Assembly (NCBI RefSeq): GCF_958298935.1 | Contig: NC_084942.1 | Location: forward strand, 9,679,501-9,743,500 | Direction: 5' to 3' | Length of the DNA: 64,000 bases | DNA from: Phragmites australis | Taxonomy: Eukaryota; Streptophyta; Magnoliopsida; Poales; Poaceae | Shown here: positions 23,057-33,900 of the stretch, in pieces | How positions within the stretch are numbered: the stretch's first letter is position 1 | How the letters are laid out: each line of letters begins with the position of its first letter | Translations under genes and position numbers: made by a program | Notes under the pieces: model-generated | The model's input: the letters and a program-made list of their open reading frames with translations, nothing else | Database searches by the model: none | What the model was told of the DNA's origin: nothing

Positions 23057-24271
23057 CTATTTCCACTCTGGAACTTTCAAGGGTTGCAATAATCCTACTG
23101 GCCTTTGATGTTCTACCTTTACTCTCTGATAGGTGTCGCACAAAGCCACATATTCTGCAACATCTCTCTTCATACCATACCACCAATAATACTCTTTCAG
23201 ATCCTGATACATCTTAGTGCTCCCGGGGTGAATGGAATGTGCAGAATTGTGTGCTTCTCGCAAAATTAAATCCTTCAAAACTTTCTGGTTGGGTACACAA
23301 ATCCTTTTCCCAAACCACACTGTTCCTTGATTATCTTCCGAGAAACCCGGTGCCTTATCTGTTTTTATGAGTTCTTTGATCTCCTTTATTTTCTCATCTT
23401 CCCATTGTCCTTTTTGGATGATTTGTTCCAATTGTGACTTCATTTCTATTACTGTTGCATCCATGTCGGCAATAAAACCTAAATTTAATCTCTCAAATTC
23501 CTTGCATAATTCCGGCTGACTTCCTCGCAACATAGTCATATTGCAATATCCCTTCCTACTCAGGGCATCTGCCACAACGTTTGCTTTCCCAGGGGGGTAA
23601 TGTATTCCCACATCATAATCCTTGATTAGTTCCAACCATCTACGTTGCCGCAAATTAAGATCCGGTTGGGTGAAAATATATTTTAGGCTTTTATGATCCG
23701 TGTATATTTCACATCGGTTGCCAATGAGGTAGTGCCTCCAAATCTTTAGGGCGTGAACCACTGCAGCTAATTCCAAATCGTGGGTCGGATAATTTTCCTC
23801 ATGTTTTCTTAACTTCCTAGATGCATATGCTACCACATGACCTTCCTGCATAAGCACACATCCCAACCCTTGTCGAGATGCATCGCAATACACCGAGAAT
23901 GACGTCTGGGTGTCTGGCATGATAAGAACTGGCGCGGTGGTCAACTTTTTCTTCAATTCGTTGAAACTGGCTTCTCAAGCGGCTGTCCATTTGAATTCTG
24001 CTCCTTTTCCTAGTAGTTCTGTCATTGGTTTCGCTATCTTGGAAAAACCTTCTATAAATCGGCGGTAATACCCTGCTAAAACCAAGAAACTGCGAATCTC
24101 CGAAACATTCTGCGGGGTTTTCCAGTTTAGTACATCCCTTACTTTGGACGGATCTACGGACACACCTCCCGATGAAATAATATGACCAAGGAAGGGTACT
24201 TCCGTCAACCAGAACTCACACTTACTCAATTTGGCATAAAGTTGGTTCTCCCTGAGTTTCTGTAATAGCAT
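23057..24271 (-). pseudogene. RT connection, RNase H and integrase zinc region
   Basis: One frame with a TGA near 23973. Starting right, [20 protein letters not shown] and [16 protein letters not shown] are the RT thumb. RNase H follows with its acidic residues in [28 protein letters not shown] and [10 protein letters not shown]. The integrase zinc domain has its histidines ([12 protein letters not shown]) and the first cysteine of [10 protein letters not shown], but the second cysteine is Tyr, which should break zinc binding. It belongs to the same polyprotein as the adjacent frames. Confidence 0.9.
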
Positions 24272-24273
24272 CC

Positions 24274-24915
24274 TTAAGTGTTCCTTGTGTTCTTCCTTGT
24301 CCTTGGAGAGACCAGGATATCATCAATAAACATTACGACAAACTTGTCCAGAAACTCCATGAAGACTTTATTCATTAGGTACATGAAGTATGCTGGCGCA
24401 TTTGTCAAGCCAAAAGACATTACCGTGAACTCATAAAGGCCATATCGGGTGACGAACGCGGTCTTTGGAATATCCGAAGCGCGAATTTTCAACTGATGGT
24501 ATCCGGACCGAAGATCAATCTTGGAGAAAATACACGCCCCTTTCAATTGATCAAACAGACCATCAATGTGAGGCAGTGGGTATTTGTTCTTGATAGTTAC
24601 TTCATTGAGAGCCCGATAGTCAATACACATCCTTTGCGTTCCATCTTTCTTGGGTACAAAGATGACCGGAGCTCCCCAGGGTGAAGAACTAGGGCGGATA
24701 AATCTTTTGTCTAACAGCTCTTGGATTTGCTCCTTGAGCTCTGCCAACTGATTGGCATCCATTCTATATGGTCTCTTATATATAGGGGCAGTTCCTAGCA
24801 CTAATTCAATCACAAATTCTATTTCACGATCTGGCGGCATACCTGGAAGATCATCGGGAAATACGTCCAGGAATTCGTTCACCACATTGATCTCTTTGAT
24901 AGGAATACCCTTCAT
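24274..24915 (-). pseudogene. Reverse transcriptase of the 18989-30263 chromovirus
   Basis: The order is typical for gypsy [98 protein letters not shown]. The catalytic box FIDDILV is at residues 196-202. Immediately after it one base is missing near 24304, shifting the frame ([11 protein letters not shown] stop) relative to the thumb at 24271. A TAA at 24916-24918 separates it from the protease. It is inactive without correction of these lesions. Confidence 0.9.
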
Positions 24916-26496
24916 TTAATTTAGTGAGCCTTCCTCTGTCGAGGGTATAGCTGCAACAAACTCGACCTGCGTGCCTTCTTGTTTAGTCAGTTGAACTGCT
25001 CTTCTGGCGCAGTCTATGATTCCCTTATATTTCGCCAGCCAGTCCATTCCCAATATGACATCAATCCCATTGGATTCCAGAACTACAAGGTTGGCTAAGA
25101 AATCTACCCCCCTTATATAAAGGCTTAGCTTTGAGCATATATACTTTGCCCTCATCTCTCCTCCAGGAGAGCTAATAATCATTTGCTGCTTCATATGTAC
25201 AATTGGCAGATTATACTTTGCAACATATCTTGCAGTGATGAATGAATGTGATGCTCCTGAATCAAATAAAACTGATGCTGGGTTTGAGTTGACAAGGAAC
25301 ATACCAAGCACCACATCTTGCGCCCTTTGGACTTCTTCAGTAGTGACATGGTTGATTCGCCCACGCGCGTAATTCTGTTGAGCCCGGTTGGTTGGAGCTG
25401 GTGTTGGGTTCCCATTGCGGCCCGGAGCTTGATGTTGTCCCTGCTTTGGAGCATTCCCATTGCCATACTGCACGGGAGAGTTGCTGGGTTTCTTCCTTGG
25501 GCATTTATTGGCATAGTGCCCTACTTCACCACAGACGAAACATGCCTTTCCGGTGGAAGGTGCCTGATCACCAAACTTCTGTTGAGGCGTCGGGGGTTGG
25601 GTCTGACGAGGGGCTTGGAAATTTGAGCGCTGAGCTTGCATCTGTAGCTTGTTCTGGTTCTGGTGCTGGTTCTGTTGGCGGAACATGGGTCCTTGTGGAG
25701 GTGGGTTATAGCGGGGTCGGGAGTGACTACTTGAGCCTTGGCCTTGAGAAGACATCTTTCTCTTATGCTCCATCTGGCGGCGTTTGTGTTCCACCACCAG
25801 GGTTTTATTTACCATAGCCTGGAAGCTTGCGAAATCTTGGGGAAGCAATGCATATTGGATACCATCATTCAGGCCCTCTAGGAAGTGTTCCTGCTTTTTC
25901 ACATCTGTATCGACATCCTCGGGGGCATACCTTGATAGTTGTGTGAACTTTGCCACATACTCACTTACAGACATAGCTCCCTGCTTAAGCTCATGAAATT
26001 CCTTCTTTTTGAGTTTCATTGCCCCAGCTGGTATATGGTGAGTGCGGAAACTGGTCTGAAACTCCGCCCATGTGATGGTTTGTGCGTCTTCATGGGCATT
26101 GACGTATGCGTCCCATCAATCTGCCGCGGGCCCGGAAAGTTGGTGTGAAGCAAACAAGACCTTTTCCCTGTCGTTGCACTGAGCTATTCGGAGCTTCTTC
26201 TCCGTGGCGTTCAACCAGTCATCAGCATCCTTTGGTTCCATAGCCTGTGAGAATACTGGGGGCTTGGTTCTCATAAACTCTCCCAACTTATTCTACGGCG
26301 GAGGAGGAGGGGCTTGCATGCGCACGGGGGCCTGCTGCATATTTGCCATAGTTTGAGCTAGTCCTTGAAGGATTTGCGTTTGCATGGCCATCATTTGCTC
26401 CATGTTGAATTGAGGTGGTGGAGGAGGAGGAGGCAGTTGCTGGTTGTTGTTGACTTCGTTGTTGTCGGCGCGGGGGTTTCTCCTAGTGTTCACCAT
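24916..26496 (-). pseudogene. gag and aspartic protease of the 18989-30263 chromovirus
   Basis: The start chosen is the ATG of MVNTRRNPRADN at 26496, the usual gag start in this lineage. A poly-proline and Gln/Met-rich N-terminus (MEQMMAMQTQILQGLAQTMA) is followed by a TAG near 26291 and a TGA near 26115, both single-base changes. The capsid-like region (LKQGAMSVSEYVAKFTQLSR), a basic linker and a CCHC zinc knuckle (CFVCGEVGHYANKCP) come next. The protease follows, with catalytic LFDSGASHSFI (residues 251-261 of the 26019 frame) and DVILGMDWLAKY. Gag forms the particle and protease cleaves the polyprotein. Confidence 0.9.
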
Positions 26497-26761
26497 CTGC
26501 TGGTTGCCAAGGTATGAGCAGGGAACGGAGGAGAAAGCCAAGACGACAAGATAAGACTGAGACAGGAAGAACAAGAGCAAAAAGACTCCCAACTATTTAT
26601 TATAAGATAACTGATGCAACATGGAGAAAGAGCATCCACCTTACATCGATAATCACGCAAAGATCCAACTCATAACATGATCACAAAACAGACACGACGA
26701 CACCAGGACTAGACAACACAAATGGTCTAGACGACTTATTAAACTGGCTTCAGGTACTCTC

Positions 26762-27562
26762 CTAAGCATGCGACCCGACAGATGGTTTGGCAGTTGACTG
26801 GTCGCCGTCCTCCGAAGACTCCTCACTGGAAGGATCGCTACGGCACGGCCTCTTGGGAGAGGGCGAGCGAACAGACTGGTCCTCTGAGTTGGAAGAGCTG
26901 GACATCCAATTGAGGCTCTTCTGCAGCTCCCTGATCTGTGCTTCGGCATCACGAAGGCGCTTGCGGGTGTCCTGAAGTTCGTCCAAGGCTTCATCCAAGT
27001 CCTCGTGCAGTGTGGTGGCCAGCAGCACCTGCTCTCGAGCCACACTGCTGTGCTCGTGGGTGGTTGCCTTCACCTTGATGTCCCGGCTTCCACGCTCTCG
27101 ACGAGGGAAGTAGTCGTAGGAGGTCCCCCTTAGAGTACTCCTGTGGCGCTCACAGACACGAGCCAGTGCCTGCCTTGCTGCATCTCGGATCCCCGCCTCG
27201 AAGCTTGCACGGATGGCCATGGCTTTGTGGATGCCCACGATCTCATAATTGTTGTCACCTTCCGGAGAACCGTAGAGGCACACCTCCACTGTCCACTCCT
27301 CACGTCCTGGACAAATCTGGTGAAGACCGTGGTAGACAGGCGCCTTGGTGTACCCTAGACGCTGTAGCATTTCCACCAATATCATTGGTGTCTTCCCTGC
27401 TTCGAATCCCTTGGAATGGTACAGCTTCTTGCTTCCGTTCTTAGGAATGGTGACTCCATGACTGGGTCCAGGAGAGGCGTTGGGTGCAAAGGTGGCCGGG
27501 GCACAGGGAGGAACATAGCCGCCGGTGGTCTTGCGGGCAGTCTTCTTGAAACAGCAAGCGTG
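26762..27562 (-). pseudogene. Sense accessory ORF between 5' LTR and gag, with histone H3-like N-terminal peptide
   Basis: The frame is open from a stop at 27563-27565 to a stop near 26762, about 266 codons. The first conventional ATG is 27385, but coding-like sequence extends upstream of it: F-KKTARKTTGGYVPP at 27509-27550, then a Pro/Ala-rich linker and LYHSKGFEAG. KKTARKTTGG matches the histone H3 tail around K4-G13 at K, TARK, T, GG. A globular part follows (EMLQRLGYTKAPVYHGLHQI, EVCLYGSPEGDNNYEIVGIH, ASFEAGIRDAARQALARVCE), then a coiled coil (LDEALDELQDTRKRLRDAEA) and a Ser/Glu-rich tail with SPSPKRPCRSD. No function is known to me. The deletion at 27548 removed the true start. Confidence 0.75.
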
Positions 27563-30263
27563 TCAAAGGTGTCACCTTCTGAAACAGCAAGCGTGAGTAT
27601 TTCCAATACTCAATAAGTGGGGGAAAACAAATGAATCTAATATGGTGGCTTGAAACAAGGTTTTCCTAATCTAGGGTTTCATTTGCATAAAAGCCGGTTT
27701 TTAGCCCTAAACTACGGAAACAAATTTTTATTTTAACCGAGAAAAGATGTACCAAAGATTTTCTTTAACCTCCGGGAATTCAACCCAATTCCCAAAGATC
27801 TTCTTTAATCTCCAGGAATTCAACCCAATTCCCAGACCAAGAAAAACACCCACCCCAACTAATCATGCAAGGGTCCAGGCTGCTCATAACCGTGAGCACG
27901 GCTAAATATTCAGTTTGACACTCTGCAGAGTTTGTGCACTTTACCCACGAGTCGTGATCTTCTCTGTTGCCGGCACCTGATGGTACCTTACACACTTCCG
28001 GGGTGTGCTCCAAGAGATCACTACGAGGCTTTTCCAGAGAGTCTCCCAGTATGCACTTGCCCACTGAGGTTTCACCGCCGTACATAAGTGGAGTAACCCT
28101 CCACCCCAGAGGCCCCCTCTTGTGCCAGGTAGAATCGGGAAGTAACCCTTCCTTATCTACACATCCGATTGGCTCATACAACCCTGGGAGAACATCTAGT
28201 TACTAGGCCAAGCCGTACCATATTGGTCTCATGGTTGCCTTGTTTGCCATGGGTGTTCGCTCCACAAACCGGTCCTTAAAATGGTCTGGGCAAGACCTCC
28301 AATAACCCCATAAGGGTATACTACCCAACAACCAAACAACCAACCATGTCGGGAAAAGTAGCCCTTTCTTGCCCAGAACCCCAATTATCTCTGTTGTTAA
28401 CTCCCTTAACAACATTAATTTTCCATGATATTCTTCCTATATCAATTTTTAGTTCATAACTCAAGATTCATCATCCTACACGCTACATGTTCATCTAAAG
28501 CATGGCTAAGCAAAAACATGATGATCTTGTATGGATAAAGCATCTATATCCAACACTAGTATTTGCTATACTACCCATTTTTGTAAAGCATCATGCATAT
28601 TTTGAGAAAGACTAACTTGATGTAAAACTAGGTTTGCAACATGGTCAAGACACTTGCCTTCGTTGAAGTGTTGCACAGGTCCTTCAAAATCTTCTTCTTG
28701 AAAGTTGCTGAACTCCTGGACTGAACCGTCTACACGAGCACACAATCTAACATAAGAATAGTACACCAAACATTCCTAGAACTAGAGAAAAACCCTATAA
28801 ATAGATTCTACACGTCGCTACGAGAATATGAGCGCAAAGATCGCCTAAATCGGAGCTACGAGCAAAAAGTTATGATTATTTGAAGTTCCAGGGGTGTGTC
28901 TGCAAAATTTTAGTTTAATTCTGAGAATAAAATGATTAATTTTTATACTGAAAACCTTATTTATTGCACCTTCTGACGTCATAAATAAAAATAATTGCTT
29001 GCTGCTGGAATAACATGTGAACCGGGTCCACGGGCCGTGGACCGGAGGGAAGGCCCTCGGTCCACCAGACCATGATGGACCAGAGGGGCTGACAGCCCAG
29101 CACGGCGGCGGGCATGGCGGGGGGGGGGGGGGCGCCGAACTTGGCCAAAAATCAGGCTCTGGTGGCCGGTACGCTCCGGCGAGCGGTGGAAAGCGATGAG
29201 GATGAGCCGGCGAACTTACCCCGAGCAAAAGGAAGACCGGAGAGCTGTCGGGGTGACCGGCCGACGACAAGGACGGTGGTGGCGGTCGGTGCTGCGGCAG
29301 AAGGGGAGTTTCGGCGCCCGAACAATGACGGCGACCCAAAGAATCGGCTCTGGATGGTCCTGCAGGTCCAAAGGAGCGGTTAGCTCAGCCGGAGAGGGCG
29401 CGCACGCGATGGGCGACAACGGCGGCGCATCTCACCAGAGCCAAAGAAGAGAAGGGGCGGCAACGGCGTTCCGAGCGGAAAAACGAGGCGTGAGCGGGTG
29501 GGTGGCGTGCGGGACCTCACCGAGGTGGTAGAGGGCGGCTTAAATAGGGGAAAGCGTGAGCGGGGTGGCCGGAATTCGAAGGGGAAGGGGCGGCGGCCAT
29601 GGCCTTAATGGCCGGCGGTTTCTTGCAATCACCGCGCAATAGAGAGGGGGAAAGAAAGGGAAACAGCCGGGGGAACGCTTGGTGGAGCTTAAGGGTTTGA
29701 ATTCGGCGGTTATAGGGAGAGGAGAGGGCACCGAGGAAGAGAATTGGCCGGCGGCCATTGAAGCACTAGCGTGGCCAGAGGAAGGAGAAGAGGAGCCGTC
29801 GGCTCGGCTCGGCGTAGCCGGCTTCGGCTCGGGGCTCAGCGGGTCCACACGGCAGTGAGAGCGGGCGCTGGCTCAGGACTCCGGTAGGCCGGCTCGGGGA
29901 AAGGGGAGGTCGGCGGCCCACGCAGGAGGGAAGGAAAAAAAAAGGAGAAGGGGGAGGGGTTTGGGCCGAGGGAGAAGGAGGATTCGACCCGAGAGCGCTT
30001 TCTGATTTTCCAAAACTTTTTCCAATTGAATTTCATCAAATTTTCCAATGGGGTTTTAAAGCGGCGAAACCTAGCAAAATTTTGCAAACTTTTTCCACCC
30101 AATAAAACCTTATTGCATCTACAGCGGCATGAATGCATTCAAACAATTATCCTAGGCCAAGTTAATTTTAGAAATTAATTTCCTATTGAGCTAAGTTGCA
30201 ACACCTGAGTTAATTCTAAGAAAGTTTTAAATTATTGCAAAAATTTGAATTTTGGGTGTTACA
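27548..30263 (-). repeat. 5' LTR of the 18989-30263 chromovirus, 3' end deleted
   Basis: It matches 19265-21959 and begins at TGTAACACCC (30263, minus strand). About 270 bp of the LTR end, the primer-binding site and the accessory-ORF start are deleted at 27548-27563, where GAAACAGCAAGCGTG occurs twice (27548-27562 and about 27581-27595). Confidence 0.9.
29537..29548 (-). promoter_or_regulatory. TATA-like box in the 5' LTR
   Basis: The minus strand reads CCCCTATTTAAGCC, identical to the 3' LTR site. Transcription would run toward lower coordinates through the accessory ORF and gag. Confidence 0.4.
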
Positions 30264-30372
30264 GATTTGAGTCTGCATCTCCAAAATTGTTCCTTGTTGA
30301 AATTGAGGTGGTATCTACTGGTTGTTGTTGTTATTGTTGTTGGTACCTTTAACAAGCTGATCGGGATTGAGG
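30264..30372 (-). pseudogene. gag N-terminal segment of the host chromovirus
   Basis: It begins with the right-hand GATTT duplication (30264-30268). The minus-strand translation is Asn/Gln-rich (TNNNNNNNQ, then IPPQFQQGTILEMQTQI) and parallels the Q/M-rich start of gag at 26300-26496. It continues across the insertion into the frame at 18988. Confidence 0.6.
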
Positions 30373-30952
30373 CAGAAGGTTGGGGAAAGAAGATAAGGTA
30401 CTACAAGGAGAAAACCCAGTTATACTATTAACTATAGAGATATATCAGGGATGTTGCTATTACCAGAAGATAAAGCATCCCACAATGTGTACTAGCACTC
30501 AAACAGAAAATACAAATCAGACAAGGCACACAACACAATCACACACTACTAATATCGCTCTAATGTTTCCGAAGATTAGGGAAAATCCTCCTACAACTGA
30601 ATGAACTAAAACTGGGAGCAGCACAGTTCGTGCCTTTAGTGTTATGGTAGATGAATCTTCCTTGTGGTGATGTATCTTCATCTTTATCATATAAATCTTC
30701 ACGCAAGGTAGGAGCACCAAGAGAGATCTTCGGGTGCATCGTTCTCGTACAGAGTAACCGAGATGGGTCAACAACTAATAGTTTGAAAGGAGGAGTGTTG
30801 GAAATTTATTTTTCTCAATAGATTGAAATGGGGTAAGTAGAGAGAGAAACTAAGAGGTCAAAAGCACAGGGATGGTTTTTTCAAAATAGACTTTTAAAAT
30901 ATGACCTTATGGCACGACCATTCTATCTAGGCTTGTGTCCTACGGTTAGTAT
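30373..30952 (-). other. 5' leader of the host chromovirus, no intact ORF
   Basis: This lies between the primer-binding site and gag, where the younger element has its accessory ORF. A minus frame at 30517-30774 starts MLTHLGYSVRE, which recalls MLQRLGYTKAP of that ORF but is too short and decayed to call. Confidence 0.35.
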
Positions 30953-30965
30953 GGCTCTGATACCA
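30953..30965 (-). promoter_or_regulatory. Primer-binding site, initiator Met-tRNA type
   Basis: The minus strand reads TGGTATCAGAGCC, complementary to the 3' end of plant initiator tRNA-Met, four bases after the LTR end. It establishes the 30970-34821 LTR as the 5' LTR. Confidence 0.85.
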
Positions 30966-30969
30966 CCTC

Positions 30970-33900
30970 TGTCACACTCGATTTTAACGGATAAAACCAG
31001 ATACAGCTTATGTATGCCCAGGATGTTCAACACACATAAGGATGTCACAGGTGAAGTAACAAAAGCAATACTTTTATTAAATAAATGTTAAACTCTTATA
31101 GCAATTGACATATATTGTCTTCTATATAGATATCTGCAGCGGAATAGAAGCACTAGTGCCCAACAACACCGCAGGCAACCGACCGAGAGACACACGCCTA
31201 GAACATCACAACCTTATCTTGATAGTCTTCAACATCTTCACTCATTGAGTAGCACTACATATGTCGCATGGCATAGGGAAAATAGTAAGTGTGAGCAAAT
31301 GACGCGCTCAGCAAGTGTGGGAAAGATAATGATATTAGGCTTACAATAAGAATGGGCTAAGACTATTTGCGTAAGTGTGAGTAAAGAAAATAGTAATGTA
31401 ATTCAAAAGTAAGCAGTTGTTAAGTGAATATATCCTAACAACCCAATAACGAACTAGTACCTCTATATTATACCATAACCATCTAATGTAGTGAGCATCC
31501 AAGTCCCCCATAACCGAGGACACGGCTGTTATAACCGTTGTACACTCTTTAGAGGTTGTCCAACTTTTAGCCACGAGTCGTGATATCCATGTTGCTGTGT
31601 TAGCTAGACACTTAACACACGCCAGTGGTGTGCCACCAAGAGATAACTACGAAGCATTGTCCATCGATTAGGTCCTGGTACTCCAACGAATGCCAACCAG
31701 GTGTCTAATTGACATGCTAAGCCTTACCCATATCGGCCTCGTGTTTGAACGGTGTTTCTTTGGTTGTCGCTCCTCAAACCGGTCCTTATATGTGACACTT
31801 GGGCAAAGACTATCCAACAGGGAAATAACCAACAAAACCTATCACCTTTTCTTGGAACGTATCCACAAGCCCACCATATGAACACCATTATCAAACCAAC
31901 AGGAAAAATAACCAACAAATTTCTTAGAACGTATCCACAAACCCACCACATGAACCACCATTATCAAACCAACTCCTTGCCCAAGTCCTACATTTCATGT
32001 TACTAACAAGCTCATCATCACCATAGAATATATCCACTAAACATGCATATGACACTTCCCAACATCCCAAAAGCATAGCTAAGCAAATCTACCCAATAGA
32101 CTCATATCAACTACCCTTTAGGCTTCAAGGAATGTAAAGGAAAAATTAGGTAAACCCTAACATAGGTGAGTACCCATCAAGTTGATAGATATTGCATGCA
32201 ATTTTCTAAAACAAAATATTTAAAACATAGGTTCAAAATGATCAAAGACACTTTCCTTTTACCCAATGATGCTCAATGTTGACGAAACATTGGTCTTGAA
32301 GTCCTTTAAACTATTCTGGAACGTTATCGACTAATCGCAGGAACTACCGACAAACAACACAAAGCAAACACTAAGAATAACATACCAAATATCATCAAAA
32401 CACTTTACAAACATTATGGTTGGATAGGTATGATTTTAGAAACATTTAGATACAAGAATCGTCTAAATTGGAGTTAAGGTGAAAGAGAATGGGCTTTCAG
32501 AAGATGGATTAGGCTGAAAAGGAAAGACTAGTTTACTGGAGTTATCTTCCTATGGGAAAAGAGTTTATTGTGCAATCACTGCACCATGCTGGACAACATC
32601 ACTATGCATGGTTCAAGAAGTGTAGAGCAGACCAAACTTCGCTGACTAGGATAAGGAGAATGGTGTCGTGCTAACTTGGCATGCTATGCAAGTACCGTCT
32701 TAGATTAAAGAAGAGATATGTTGAGATCTAGTCTTGACCACCCATGATGGATCAAATAGCTAGAGGTTATGCTTCTAGGTTAATGATACTACCGGTGACT
32801 CTGTGTAGTAGTGGTGGTTTGGGTTTCGTCGGAGATGGCGATCGGGCGCGTAGCCACTAACATCGATGTCAGGCTTCGATGGTGTTTTAGTGAAACGAGG
32901 GAAGCATGGCGTAGAATGCAGAAAGACTAACTCAGTGGTATGGTTGATTTTGGAAGGGGTCATCCGAGGTAACGGAAAAACAATAATGACTGCTGCTAGG
33001 TTTGGTGGTGACCGTGAACAGAAACAGCAACGAAGATGCTCGTGTTCCAGGAGATTGGCTATGAAATTTGAGAAACCATTTGAACAGAGAAGTTTATATA
33101 TCCCGGGAACACAATGCTATCGCATGGGTTCGGGTAGATCATCCCTGAGAGGAAGAACGATCAGCGGAGATGACATGGCTGACGGTTGCAACATGTTGTG
33201 GTTGGCAATCGCGTTCCAATCGTGTCGTTGTAGATATGGGGATGGGCTCCTAGGGTCATGTAGAAAACTCGATGGGACACACCGTGACGTGGTTGGTGCA
33301 TCCATACAAATTTTGGATTGATGAGGAACATGAATGCAAATCCGGTGCCCGCGTAGAACGCGTCCAGAAATCGGACAGCAAGCATGTCGACCTTGATTCT
33401 AGTGGTTTGGCTACTTTACTGGCCGACCTGGTTCGTGAGGGCGTGGGGAACATCATGGGTCATGCGCTGGTGAAAGGGCATGGTGAACGATGCACTAGTT
33501 GGCCAAGAACGTCAATGTCAATTGGCTATGGTGCCGTTGTCCGCATTTGTGACTACCGTGGCGGTGTAGATCGGGCTTTGGCCGGGGCTAGGGCTTGGCT
33601 AGGGACTTAGTATGATAGTAAAACAATAGTAAGGGAGGAGAAGAAGGGGTCCTCACCTTGCTTCGATGGTCGAGGAAGGAGGATTCACGGAGAAGAGGAC
33701 GTAGCGCATCACGGGCGGTGCACGGACGGTTCCAGCGAACGGCGGTGCACGGACAGTGTAGCAGTGGCGTCTAGGGCTTGGGGGCATGGAATAGGGATAG
33801 GAGAAGGTGTGAAACTCGTATTTATAGGGCTAGGGGTGGCTGGTTGAGGTGGAGTCCAAACCAGACATGAATCGGGTTTGAGTTTGAGTCGGTTATGATT

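Larger units (their letters stand above)
18989..30263 (-). mobile_element. Tekay/Del-type chromovirus, nearly complete, minus strand
   Basis: It is bounded by TGTCACACCC (left) and GGGTGTTACA (right) with a perfect GATTT duplication on both sides. It lies inside the gag of another chromovirus; removing it rejoins a Q/N-rich gag frame (MQTQI on one side, MTQNIETLLQ on the other). Minus-strand order: 5' LTR 27548-30263 (3' end deleted), accessory ORF 26762-27562, gag, protease, RT, RNase H, integrase, chromodomain, polypurine tract, 3' LTR 18989-21959. The LTRs differ at 7 of 560 aligned bases (19901-20460 against 28200-28759), so it is one of the younger layers. Several stops and one frameshift make it non-autonomous. 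Confidence 0.92.

Noticed and set aside
27509..27550. A real histone H3 gene or pseudogene at this position
   Set aside because: Only the tail-like decapeptide matches; the downstream sequence has no histone fold and continues as the retrotransposon accessory ORF.
33272..33610. A plus-strand ORF in the 3.85-kb LTR that is also open in the solo LTR (53948-54322, minus), suggesting a conserved LTR-encoded protein
   Set aside because: In the 70-odd codons I aligned there are about 22 amino-acid-changing and 6 silent differences, close to the neutral expectation. Shared openness reflects common descent, not selection.
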